Source: Candidatus Cloacimonadota bacterium | Lineage (GTDB): Bacteria > Cloacimonadota > Cloacimonadia > Cloacimonadales > Cloacimonadaceae | Direction: 5' to 3' | Length of the DNA: 64,000 nucleotides | NCBI GenBank assembly: GCA_018433885.1 | Contig: JAHDQK010000037.1 | Location: forward strand, 1 to 64,000 | Shown here: one piece after another, positions 16,632 to 25,442 of the stretch | Layout of the letters: the number at the start of each line of letters is the position of its first letter | How positions within the stretch are numbered: position 1 is the stretch's first letter | The notes under the pieces: generated by a model | What the model saw: only the letters and a program-made list of their open reading frames with translations | Databases searched by the model: none | What the model was told of the DNA's origin: nothing | Translations under genes and position numbers: made by a program

Positions 16632-19535
16632 TTATTTCTCTGGCAGCAAAGTGGTTAATCCGGTGATCTGGAAGCTGGAAAGGATTGCTCCCACGATCAC
16701 GATGGAAAAGATAAAGAACTTGAAATAGTCCTGCGCCTTGAGGGTGCCCAAAAGCATCGGCTCACGGTTCAGGTAAGCACTCGCGGCATACAGTTCTTCC
16801 CCGATCAGGGTGTAGTCGCAGGTGGTGATGAAGAACGGAATCTGAGTAATCGCGTCCGTCCCGGCGATCTGCACCGAGCCTACCGCATTACCGGTTTCCG
16901 TCATCAACAGCGCTTCCGCGGCAAACATTCCCATGAAGAAGTTCGTAGCCATGCGTTCGCGGATCATGATTCCATTCACACCTGCCACATAGGCAAACTG
17001 TACGTTGGTGAGATAGAACACGTTGTTGCGATCGTAGGTATCCGGGCGTCCCACCGCGTAGTGAGCTTCCCGCACGATTTCCTGCGCGATTGGCATCACC
17101 AGGAAGTCGTAACAAGGAACGATAAGCTTGGTATCATATTCCGCCGCGCGTTTTGCTACCAGGCTAAGGATACCCATGGAGGCGATAGTCGCTACGTCGG
17201 AAATCGATCCGTTACCCATGCAATACAGCATTGGACGTCCCATCTCGGTGGCTCTGCCGATGGCGTTATCGATCTCCTGCAACCCGGCGATGGGGCGGAT
17301 GTAGAACTCTTTACCCCGCTTTGCCATGGTCACGAAAGCAACCACGATTCCAAAGAACAGCAGAGTGGTGAACAGGGTAACCCACTTGTTTTGATCGAAC
17401 CAGTTGGAGATGGGAGTGTGGTAGATATACTTCTCGTTTTCCATCTGGGGCAGGGATTCCACAAACAAGCCCTTGCTATCTGTCTTTACCACCATGAAAG
17501 CCTGTCTGCGCATATAATCGTCCGAAGCTTTAAGTACCTTGCGCAGGCGGCTGCCATTGCTTCTGGTGTTCAACGCGTCTTGAACGATTTTGTTCTCGTT
17601 ATAAACCTTCAAAATGCCCTGTTGACGAGTAATCTCGGCAGTGATCTGCGCCAAGGTGGCTTCATCAGCGCCTTCTTTCTGCGCTTCCAGTTCGCTGATT
17701 CTCGCCTGGGCATCTGCTATGGACTTTTCGTGCATTTCCTTAGCCCGGTCTGGGAACAGGCTGGTGCGTACCAGAACTTCGTTTTCGGCATCCCAAGTGA
17801 AGTCCACTTCGTGGGACATCAGGGTTACTGGCGCTTTACGTTCTCCTGAAACCAGCGGACGCGCCTTGCGCTCCACTCCGGCGGGGCCGGCGAGATGCAT
17901 TATCAGAGAATCACCCTCGGCATAGCTGATACCCTGCACCAGCTTTTGAGCGTTGCTTCCATAGGGTATGGAGACGTCCAGAGAGTTATCGAAAGAAGTA
18001 TTGCGCATGATCATCCGCCAGGCGGGGGAGTGCATATATCTGCGATACACTACGTTATAGATGCGGGAAACGTCTCTGCCATTGCGATACAAAGCCTTGC
18101 CCGGCAGAAGCGCCATCATCGAAGGATCGTATTCCAGATCCTGCTCGATCACATAATCCTGAGGGATTTCCGGTTTTCCGCTCATGCGGATTGCGGATTT
18201 CACGCCTTTCTTGAAATCATAGCCTTTGGGCAGTTTCAGAATGATGCTGTTATCCCGATAAAATTCTTTGATGGTGGAGAGCTCTTCCCCGGTTTCAGGA
18301 TCGCTAAAGGAGAACCAGATATCGTCCACTTCCTGATTATCGGTTTTATTTAGCTGATAGTTTACGCGGAGGCGGGTATTGTCTTTGTTCAGCGAGGTGG
18401 TTTTCACGATGAAAACGATCGGGTTGTCCCACACCACGGTGAGGCGGTCGCCTTTATCGTTTGGTTTATCTTCCACCGAGAAATCTGTGCGGGGAGGTAA
18501 CGCGCTGCTGGTAAGCACCCTGGGTTGGGAGAGCGGGGAAAGCGAGCTTGCTCCATAATAATCCACCAGTTCCATTACGAAGCTGGCATCTTTGAAACTG
18601 GCGATTTCTTCGCCCATATCCACTTTGGTATAGTTTGGCAAACTTCCGCTGCCTACTGCACCTTGGGCGATCAAGCGTCCCATCCCTTCGAGGTTCGGGG
18701 AAGTCGCTTTGATGGTTTGCCAGGTTTCGGGGGTCATATTTGCCACTTGCCAGATGCGGTATGTATTCAAGGCACCTTTGTAGATGGGGTATTCCCATTC
18801 AAACCGCAATTCGCCGGTATCTTCCATTACTACGCTATGCAAAGCAGGAGATTCATCCGGAGCGTTCGGAACGGGAGTGCCATCCAGAACTGGGGAATTG
18901 GGCAGGAGGCGTTGACGTTCATCCACCGCCACTACAGTGTAGTAGTATTTCTGCCCCGGCTTCAACATCCCCAAAACGGTCTGTTGGTTTGCCTTTAGCG
19001 CGGCATAGCTGCTGATCTCATCGGCTTCGGGATCTTCGATCACTTCCTTGCTTTTGCGATAAAAATCGTTGCGCTTGGAAAGCGAGATCATCTGAAAGTG
19101 TTCCAACAAAGTGGCGGTAAACTTCAGATCACGCGGGGGTTGACGATATAGAATGCCGTTTTCCGGCTGACCTTTTTCCAGCTTCAACTTGCTGGGGAAA
19201 CTGGGGTCTGAAAGCTCGCTGGCAGAATTGTCGTAGTAATACATTACATCGGAAGCCACTCCGCTTTTGGGGTTTACCTGGATAGTTTCCAGGAAAAAAA
19301 GCTGATCCGGCTTGATGCCACGATACACGCGGTATTCGATGATCCGTTTGCTACGGTCCAACGGTTTCCAGGAAAGCATCAAACCTGAGCCGTCGTCTGC
19401 CGGCACATCCGACACACTAAAATCCGCAACTACGTTCTCATCCTTGTTTTCCTGTTTCTGGGCGGTTATCAGCGTTAGTCCGAGGATAAACACCGAAAGC
19501 AGGATCAGGATAAGGCGACGTTTGTCCAACCTCAT
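16632..19535 (-). CDS. large membrane protein, DUF6754-like, with FN3-like ectodomain (paralogue 1)
   Basis: 967 residues from ATG 19535, chosen because AGGAG lies eight bases upstream; an ATG at 19559 is also in frame but has no good ribosome site. A signal or anchor helix (about 5-26) leads to FN3-like modules (ADDGSGLMLSWKPL, YRVYRG), a long ectodomain with a helical, Glu/Gln-rich segment near 605-655 (probable coiled coil), a membrane helix near 710-730, the IRPIAGLQEIDNAIGRATEM domain and a C-terminal helix. It shares architecture and many exact blocks with the protein at 11316-14069. First gene of the operon. Function unknown. Confidence 0.8.
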   Translation of the reverse strand: MRLDKRRLILILLSVFILGLTLITAQKQENKDENVVADFSVSDVPADDGSGLMLSWKPLDRSKRIIEYRVYRGIKPDQLFFLETIQVNPKSGVASDVMYYYDNSASELSDPSFPSKLKLEKGQPENGILYRQPPRDLKFTATLLEHFQMISLSKRNDFYRKSKEVIEDPEADEISSYAALKANQQTVLGMLKPGQKYYYTVVAVDERQRLLPNSPVLDGTPVPNAPDESPALHSVVMEDTGELRFEWEYPIYKGALNTYRIWQVANMTPETWQTIKATSPNLEGMGRLIAQGAVGSGSLPNYTKVDMGEEIASFKDASFVMELVDYYGASSLSPLSQPRVLTSSALPPRTDFSVEDKPNDKGDRLTVVWDNPIVFIVKTTSLNKDNTRLRVNYQLNKTDNQEVDDIWFSFSDPETGEELSTIKEFYRDNSIILKLPKGYDFKKGVKSAIRMSGKPEIPQDYVIEQDLEYDPSMMALLPGKALYRNGRDVSRIYNVVYRRYMHSPAWRMIMRNTSFDNSLDVSIPYGSNAQKLVQGISYAEGDSLIMHLAGPAGVERKARPLVSGERKAPVTLMSHEVDFTWDAENEVLVRTSLFPDRAKEMHEKSIADAQARISELEAQKEGADEATLAQITAEITRQQGILKVYNENKIVQDALNTRSNGSRLRKVLKASDDYMRRQAFMVVKTDSKGLFVESLPQMENEKYIYHTPISNWFDQNKWVTLFTTLLFFGIVVAFVTMAKRGKEFYIRPIAGLQEIDNAIGRATEMGRPMLYCMGNGSISDVATIASMGILSLVAKRAAEYDTKLIVPCYDFLVMPIAQEIVREAHYAVGRPDTYDRNNVFYLTNVQFAYVAGVNGIMIRERMATNFFMGMFAAEALLMTETGNAVGSVQIAGTDAITQIPFFITTCDYTLIGEELYAASAYLNREPMLLGTLKAQDYFKFFIFSIVIVGAILSSFQITGLTTLLPEK

Positions 19536-20024
19536 ACGTTTCACTCCTATTTGGTACATTAAATTACAATTCTATTTATCTGTCCAACTGCTGTGAAAAG
19601 CCCTATTATGTCAAATACTTTTTTGGCAGACGTTAATTGGACAGCCCTTGCCGGGGCTTTGGAGAGTATATAGTAAGGGTGTATGCCATATATTTACCAT
19701 AAAATGCCCTTATTGACGACGCAAGGCTTTGTTATTGTGCGTAACATGATAATAATAACCAACCAACCATCCGATGTGTTTCAATATACCTAAAAATTAC
19801 GTTGTTTCAAAACCTATATCCCGGGTTTTGTGTCGCCCATGAAGGGCTTTTGGGTTGGCACCTGCAAGCTACCCCTTTCCCTGCGCCTTTCGCGAAGCTT
19901 GCTCGATGCAGTCCACACTGCATCAAGGAAGCATCGCCACTGCTTTGGGAAATGGGGTTGAATGCCCTGAAGAGATGCAAGCCTCCCTTTGAAGCACTGG
20001 GGATGTTTCCTAAGCGGGAACAAT
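19536..20024. other. intergenic region upstream of the DUF6754 operon, with repeat element
   Basis: No supported gene. The right-hand part carries a TGTCGCCC repeat element at 19803-19851. The left-hand part should hold the operon promoter on the minus strand. A TTGACA is visible there (minus strand, near 19609-19614) but with no clear -10 at 16-18 bases. An AGCCCttgccGGGGCT hairpin lies near 19640. Confidence 0.5.
19803..19851. repeat. intergenic repeat element (ATCCCGGGTTTTGTGTCGCCC type), copy 2
   Basis: It contains GTTGTTTCAA, TATCCCGGGTTTTG and TGTCGCCCATGAAGGGCTTT; GCCC-atgaa-GGGC can pair. The same series of blocks, in the same order and spacing, occurs at 54362-54407, and the GTCGCCC block also occurs at 8055, 8135 and 36431. 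Confidence 0.65.
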
Positions 20025-20855
20025 TTAACTAGGCAGTTTGAAGACCAGCATGTTTAGCGATTGATCCTGATTATCATCCCAGAAATGGAACTTATTCTCC
20101 TGCAATAAAGGCAGATAGCTCTGCCAATGCCTGCTGATGGTAGCGCTGATGCGTTTCCCGCTGCCAAAGAAATACTGCATGTATCGCAGATCCTCACCGA
20201 TTTCCGCCTGCGGAGGCTCCAAGAAGGTGATGCACTGCTCTCCCACTCTGCCTAATAGATAGATGGAATTTGGTGTGCGAAATACAGTGGCGTGTTTGCG
20301 GATATAATCCAAACTAGCTTCGGAGCTATGCACGGCATGCCAGTTTAGCGGCAGATAATCCGGATACCCCGCAAAGATTTCCCTGCCATAATCTGTAATA
20401 ATCTCCGGGACAAGCACTTTGCGCACGCCGCGCCGTTCCAGATTGTAGAAAGAATCCACCTTCACCGAACCCAATTTGGAGGTAAGCGCCAAGCTTTCTA
20501 CATTCTTATAATAAGTGCAAAACTCGAAACTGAGAGCTGGATTTTGGGATTTTAGCCCAGATGCAAACTTTAGCAGTTCCCGGTTCATTAGTTTTGCCAC
20601 ACCCTTGCCCTGATATTTTGCATGAACCCGCAAGCCCTCGAACCAGATTACGTTATCTGGCATCTCACTAAGTTTCAAACAGGCTATCACTTTAGCCTCG
20701 AATTCGCACACAAAAAACCACGGTTCGGCGATCCATCTATCCACAATCTGAGGTAGATAGTCGTGCCCATCCCAGATTCTTTTGGAGATCTCGATGAGAT
20801 CTTCGCGATCCTCCCGGCGGGCAAGCCGGACAGAGCATTTATCGATATCAAACAT
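20025..20855 (-). CDS. GNAT family N-acetyltransferase
   Basis: 276 residues from ATG 20855. The frame is open to an ATG at 20927, but the extra 24 residues are Cys/His/Phe-rich and unlike a GNAT start, while CSVRLARREDREDLIEI at the chosen start is the standard first strand and helix. The acetyl-CoA site is visible as the motif-A segment LRVHAKYQGKGVAKLMNREL. The C-terminal half, after about residue 150, is a second domain of unknown role. Cytoplasmic; acceptor substrate unknown. No strong Shine-Dalgarno was seen for either start. It stands alone between a repeat-bearing gap and a terminator. Confidence 0.8.
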   Translation of the reverse strand: MFDIDKCSVRLARREDREDLIEISKRIWDGHDYLPQIVDRWIAEPWFFVCEFEAKVIACLKLSEMPDNVIWFEGLRVHAKYQGKGVAKLMNRELLKFASGLKSQNPALSFEFCTYYKNVESLALTSKLGSVKVDSFYNLERRGVRKVLVPEIITDYGREIFAGYPDYLPLNWHAVHSSEASLDYIRKHATVFRTPNSIYLLGRVGEQCITFLEPPQAEIGEDLRYMQYFFGSGKRISATISRHWQSYLPLLQENKFHFWDDNQDQSLNMLVFKLPS

Positions 20856-21069
20856 AAAGTAAAACAAGAAATGGGCACAAGAAACGTCAAGACATTTATC
20901 GCAACGTTCATAATGGATTATGTGCAAAGAGTTGATATGGTCTTTTGTTGTTAATGTTTATCTTCCGCCTGAACAAGAAAAAACTACCAATATGGAACTT
21001 TCCAAACATTGAATTGTAGCAGGAGCTAGCGGGTGCCCTGAACTCCAGAGCTTATGTAGATGCAAAAAA

Positions 21070-21091
21070 GAGGCTCCCCGGAGGGAGCCTC
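21070..21091 (-). terminator. terminator of the large surface protein gene
   Basis: GAGGCTCCC-cgga-GGGAGCCTC, a perfect 9-bp stem, followed on the minus strand by TTTTTTGC. It is 27 bp past the stop codon. Confidence 0.9.
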
Positions 21092-21117
21092 ACTATATTC
21101 ATGGATAAGCCAGGGGC

Positions 21118-24100
21118 TTATTTCATGAGGATCATTTTCTTGGTGGAGCTGTATTTGCCGGTGTTCATCTTGAAGTAGTAAACACCGCTGGATACTGCGC
21201 GACCGTTGTTGTCGGTACCATTCCAAACAGCTACATGGTCGCCGGCATCTCTTACGTCGTTCACAAGTTTACGGACCAACTGGCCTTTCACGTTGTAGAT
21301 TTCGATAGAGACTTTGGCAGCTTCTTTCAGGCTGAAACGAATGTTAGTTTCAGGGTTGAAGGGGTTCGGATAGTTGCCGATGAGTTGAGTGGTATAAACA
21401 GGAGCTACGCCGTCTTCGTTTGAGGTGGGCCCGGTGATGGTAACATCGTCCACGAAGAAGATGAAAGCGTCGTTTGATACGCACTGGATGCCTACGTAGA
21501 TCTGCTGTTCGGCATAAGCTGCGAGATCGTAGGTGTATTCAGTCCAATCAACCGGTGCTTCCACGTAGTTTCCGGCACTGATGATGCTGAAGTTTTCAGG
21601 AGCGGTTCCGGTGGTGGATACGCCTACTTTGAAGCGTTCCAAACCGTAATTGGCAGTGAAGCTCTTTGCCCAGAATTTCAGTTCACCGCCGCCAGGTATT
21701 TGCGGAGTGATCATCCAATCGTTGTTGGGAGCAGTCTCGGCAGCAAAGCTGGCTGCAAATTTACTTCCGCCATGGGCAGGAGTTTCTTCCAACGGAGGAG
21801 TGGTGGCGGTGGGATTGAAGATGATGTAGGACATCGCGGTACCACTATTGGGGAAGGAAATACCGCTGAAACCGTAGGTGGTGGATTGATCCACGTCAAC
21901 CAGGGTCCAAGGAGCGAAGGTGGTCGCGAAATCAGCATAGCTTTCGAAACCGTCGTTCAGAACCAAAACGCTGGCAGGCAGGTTGAAGTCCAGGTTAGTG
22001 GTCTGACCTGTCACCACGATAACACCGGGTTGAGTAACGGCGGTGTAGTTCGGGTGGCTGGCAGTCACGGTGTGGGTTCCTGCGGGAACGATCAGGCTGT
22101 AAGCGCCATTGGCGGCTGTTGTGACGGTGTAGGTACCGGTGGCAACAGTTGCACCGCTGATGGGTTGATCGGAGGCGTTACGTACGAATCCGGCGATGGT
22201 TCCAACTTGAGTGAGTCTTTCCACAGGGTTGGAGAAAGCGGAGTTCGAGAGGGCGCCGCCAGTGTAAACAGCTTTCACTGCCCATTTGTATATGCCATCA
22301 GGCAGGGTATTCCACTGGGTATCCTGATGCGCGGTGGCAGTGATGGGGTTCGGGGTAAGGGAAGTCCATTGAGCTTCGTTGGATTCCTGACCCTGAAGCA
22401 GACGCCATACTTTGTAGCCTTCCATGGCACGGTCGGAATTTTGCTGCTCGAAACTGGTCTTGGTATCGAGAGCGATCAAACCGCCACGTTCGGGTCCGCT
22501 GTAACCTTGCAGAGCGCGGGTATTGTTCCTAATGCTGGGGCTGACGATATTTACGGGGTTCGGAGTTACTACGCTGCGACCGGCATTGACGTTTCTGATG
22601 GCAGGAGTATCCACATTATTATGAACCGCGCTGGAAGCAGTACGCACCAAAGCATCGCCCACGTAGAAATCATCTACGAAGAAAATGAAGGCATCGTTTG
22701 ATACACATTGGATGCCAACGTGGATCTGCTGTCCGGCATAGGCGGAGAGGTCATATACATACTCGGTCCATTCTACTGGAGCTTCTACATAAGTAGTACC
22801 ACTGATGATGGTGAAATCGGCAGGATCAGTTCCGGTGGTGGATACGCCTACGTTGAAGCGTTCCAAACCGTAGTCAGGCATATAGGTACGAGCCCAGAAT
22901 CTTACTTCTCCACCACCCATAACTTGAGGAGTGATCATCCAATCGTTGTTGGGAGGAGTGGTCGAAGCGAAACAGGCAGCATACTTGTCGCCGGTTACGG
23001 CAGGATTATCTTCCAGCGGAGGAGTGGTGTTATTCGGGTTGAAGATGATGTAAGACATCGCAGATCCGCTATTGGGGAAGGAAATACCGACGAAACCGTA
23101 GGTGGTGGATTGATCCACGTCAACCAGGGTCCAATCGCCAAATTCAATAGAGAAATCTGCATATTCTTCAAAGCTGTCTTCAAAACCGCTGCCACCGGGT
23201 ACGGGAGCTTCCCATTCCAAAGACACATAGGAATAATCATCGGATTCGGTAGCTACTACTCCATGAGGAGGATAAGCAACTTCGTTCACAATGATGTCAC
23301 CCATGTTTACGGGGGTGGTGCCCACTTCCACTGTGCCGGTAGCAGCCGCATAGCCAATCGCATTAGCGGAATAAGTGTAGGTATGTCCGCTGAATACGTT
23401 CGGGATGCTGAACTGGCCGCTGGCGTTGGTGGTGGCAGTGTAGGGTTCATATCCTGCAAGGGTGATCGTGGCATCGGCAATACCCACGGTGGGGTTGTCG
23501 CTACCAACGATTCTTCCGGTAACCGCTACCTGAGGCAGCAGGGTCATGGCGAAGTTCTGGGTAGTGGCTTGGTCTTCCACGATGGTCACGATGTGAGAAA
23601 CATCCGCATATCCATGTTTGCTGGCTATAACGGTCTGGCTGCCCACGGGAACGTGAGGCAGGGTGTAGGTGCCGTTGGCAGCAGTGATGGTAGAGAATAC
23701 AGTTTCATCCACAGTGATCAGAACACCTTCCAGAGGAGATCCGCCGGTGGTAACTGTGCCAGTGAGGCTGCCCATATCGTCCACAAGCAGGAAGAAGCGG
23801 GCGTTGGCGCGCATGGTAGCTGTGGTTCCGGTGGTGGCAGCATCAGCCGGAGAGCTGTCACTCTGGTAACGCAGAGCGCTGTTATAAGTAGTGGAGGTAT
23901 GATACACCGAAGCATTCCGAGTGTAGTTTCCGGGAATGAGGTCGGTAACCACATCCACGATCAGGTTGGAAGCGCCATCCCAGAAGAAGGGAGTGGTAAA
24001 GGCGTGCACGTTCCAGCCGGTAGTAGGCATATATTCCGCGGAGTGGAATGTCTGAGTGTATTCTCCACCTTCGAAGCTGGTACCCAATGTAGCAAGATCA

Positions 24101-25158
24101 GTGTGTTTCAACCGGATTCTGAAGTTAGGCATCGGAGAGACGGTGTTGAGGGCCTGCACGTTGAATGCCAAAGCGTTGATGAGTCCGGGAGCTGCGCCTG
24201 CGGCATACATATCCGCGGCGGTGTAGAGATATTGCTGACGGAAGTTTTTGTAGAATGTGCCATAGGGAGTGGGAGTGCCGGTGGTGCTGTTCACATCGGT
24301 TCCGGTTCCTACTTCCGCGACCAAAAGCCCGGCTTCCATTACATTTATCGCAAGATGAGCTGTTTGGTCGTTGTTGGGATTGTCATCATCAGTCATCACG
24401 ACTTTTCCCCATATTTGGGTCTCACCGAGTGCGGTAGGAGTCCAAGGAATGGTGTATTCTAAGATTGCTTGAGGCGCAATAGAAGTACCGGCTACAGAGC
24501 CAATCTCCACATCGCCAGTTTTCATTAGTTTTACACTGTAGTTAGTCACAGTGCTAAGACCAGTATTGCGCACAGTAATTACATAAGGATATGGGCTTCC
24601 TATTGAAGGGGTGCTAACACCGCTTATAGAAGTCGCAGCCAAGTCATTGTTGAGGCTGGCATAGGCTACTATCCCGTATATATACCAGTAGTTATAGTTA
24701 AAGGTGGTTGCTCCGGTAGCACGGAATTTTAGCTGAATGGTCTGACCGGCATACGGGGCAAGGGATAAGGTGAGATCCTGTCCACCGGTCACTCCCCAAT
24801 CCGTGTCCGTGCTATATGACCATAATACATTGGGGGTACCATTGGCAACAGCAATAATTTCGAAGGTTTCCGGAGGAGTGCCCTGACCGCTATATTCATC
24901 GATGTATTGGGTGACGATCACATCTCCGGCAGTTGCTGGAACCACGATATCTGGCGAAGTTGCTGAAAGATCGTAGTTTAAGGTTGAAGGTGACCAACCT
25001 AAAGTAAGGGCGCCTGTTGCAATCGACCAGTTCGGTTCTAAAGTCCAACCTTGGTTTGCATCAAACGGTTCTTCGTAAAAGACACTTTGTCCCCAAGCAA
25101 AAACAGCGACGACCATAAACATGGCCACGAGCATTGCTCTAAGTAAACATTTTTTCAT
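21118..25158 (-). CDS. giant multidomain surface protein with duplicated jelly-roll domains and FlgD-like sorting tail
   Basis: 1346 residues. Order: signal peptide (1-24, ending VFAWGQS); a first jelly-roll domain (about 28-165); a CARDB-like domain (about 170-280); a domain with RQQYLYTAADMYA (about 290-455) related to the gene at 63564; two carboxypeptidase-regulatory-like repeats (about 460-640); a jelly-roll domain (about 660-855); an FN3-like linker; a third regulatory-like repeat; a second jelly-roll copy (about 1085-1240) nearly identical to the first of the pair (WMITPQ, LERFKVGVSTTGT, AFIFFVDD); and a C-terminal NYPNPFNP...FKMNTGKYSSTKK module typical of surface-sorted FCB proteins. 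Likely an exported adhesin or glycan-binding protein. It is flanked by its own terminator. Confidence 0.88.
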   Translation of the reverse strand: MKKCLLRAMLVAMFMVVAVFAWGQSVFYEEPFDANQGWTLEPNWSIATGALTLGWSPSTLNYDLSATSPDIVVPATAGDVIVTQYIDEYSGQGTPPETFEIIAVANGTPNVLWSYSTDTDWGVTGGQDLTLSLAPYAGQTIQLKFRATGATTFNYNYWYIYGIVAYASLNNDLAATSISGVSTPSIGSPYPYVITVRNTGLSTVTNYSVKLMKTGDVEIGSVAGTSIAPQAILEYTIPWTPTALGETQIWGKVVMTDDDNPNNDQTAHLAINVMEAGLLVAEVGTGTDVNSTTGTPTPYGTFYKNFRQQYLYTAADMYAAGAAPGLINALAFNVQALNTVSPMPNFRIRLKHTDLATLGTSFEGGEYTQTFHSAEYMPTTGWNVHAFTTPFFWDGASNLIVDVVTDLIPGNYTRNASVYHTSTTYNSALRYQSDSSPADAATTGTTATMRANARFFLLVDDMGSLTGTVTTGGSPLEGVLITVDETVFSTITAANGTYTLPHVPVGSQTVIASKHGYADVSHIVTIVEDQATTQNFAMTLLPQVAVTGRIVGSDNPTVGIADATITLAGYEPYTATTNASGQFSIPNVFSGHTYTYSANAIGYAAATGTVEVGTTPVNMGDIIVNEVAYPPHGVVATESDDYSYVSLEWEAPVPGGSGFEDSFEEYADFSIEFGDWTLVDVDQSTTYGFVGISFPNSGSAMSYIIFNPNNTTPPLEDNPAVTGDKYAACFASTTPPNNDWMITPQVMGGGEVRFWARTYMPDYGLERFNVGVSTTGTDPADFTIISGTTYVEAPVEWTEYVYDLSAYAGQQIHVGIQCVSNDAFIFFVDDFYVGDALVRTASSAVHNNVDTPAIRNVNAGRSVVTPNPVNIVSPSIRNNTRALQGYSGPERGGLIALDTKTSFEQQNSDRAMEGYKVWRLLQGQESNEAQWTSLTPNPITATAHQDTQWNTLPDGIYKWAVKAVYTGGALSNSAFSNPVERLTQVGTIAGFVRNASDQPISGATVATGTYTVTTAANGAYSLIVPAGTHTVTASHPNYTAVTQPGVIVVTGQTTNLDFNLPASVLVLNDGFESYADFATTFAPWTLVDVDQSTTYGFSGISFPNSGTAMSYIIFNPTATTPPLEETPAHGGSKFAASFAAETAPNNDWMITPQIPGGGELKFWAKSFTANYGLERFKVGVSTTGTAPENFSIISAGNYVEAPVDWTEYTYDLAAYAEQQIYVGIQCVSNDAFIFFVDDVTITGPTSNEDGVAPVYTTQLIGNYPNPFNPETNIRFSLKEAAKVSIEIYNVKGQLVRKLVNDVRDAGDHVAVWNGTDNNGRAVSSGVYYFKMNTGKYSSTKKMILMK

Positions 25159-25408
25159 GTTAACTCCTTTTATTTATTCAGTTTTGGATTAAACCCAATT
25201 TTGGCATTCGTAAGAACTACGAAACCAACCACGTTTAAGAATTTATGTCCTAATGCAAGACTTGCTAAAAGCAGCCTTAGCTTACCATTAATATTCACGA
25301 GATCCACGATCTTGCCGACAATGATAAAACACATTTACCATATGTCTATCCCAATGGACTAAACTACACTCTATGCGCTCGATGGACAGCTTTTCATTTA
25401 AGTTTCAA

Positions 25409-25435
25409 GTAATATGTATTTCAGAATTCTGTCAA
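25409..25435 (-). promoter_or_regulatory. weak promoter candidate for the surface protein gene
   Basis: On the minus strand TTGACA, a 15-bp spacer, then TATTAC (4 of 6). It starts just past the clpB stop codon and would give a leader of about 245 nt. The rest of the 25159-25442 gap shows nothing else. Confidence 0.3.
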
Positions 25436-25442
25436 GCAGGAT

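Noticed and set aside
19536-19700. A Rex operator at the start of the rex-containing operon
   Set aside because: A TTTTCACAG half-site is visible but no palindromic TTGTGA...TCACAA partner.
22708-24462. A 584-codon open frame on the plus strand inside the surface protein gene
   Set aside because: It is antisense to a well-supported gene, has no ribosome site, and its Gly/Ser/His-rich composition comes from the opposite strand's repeats.
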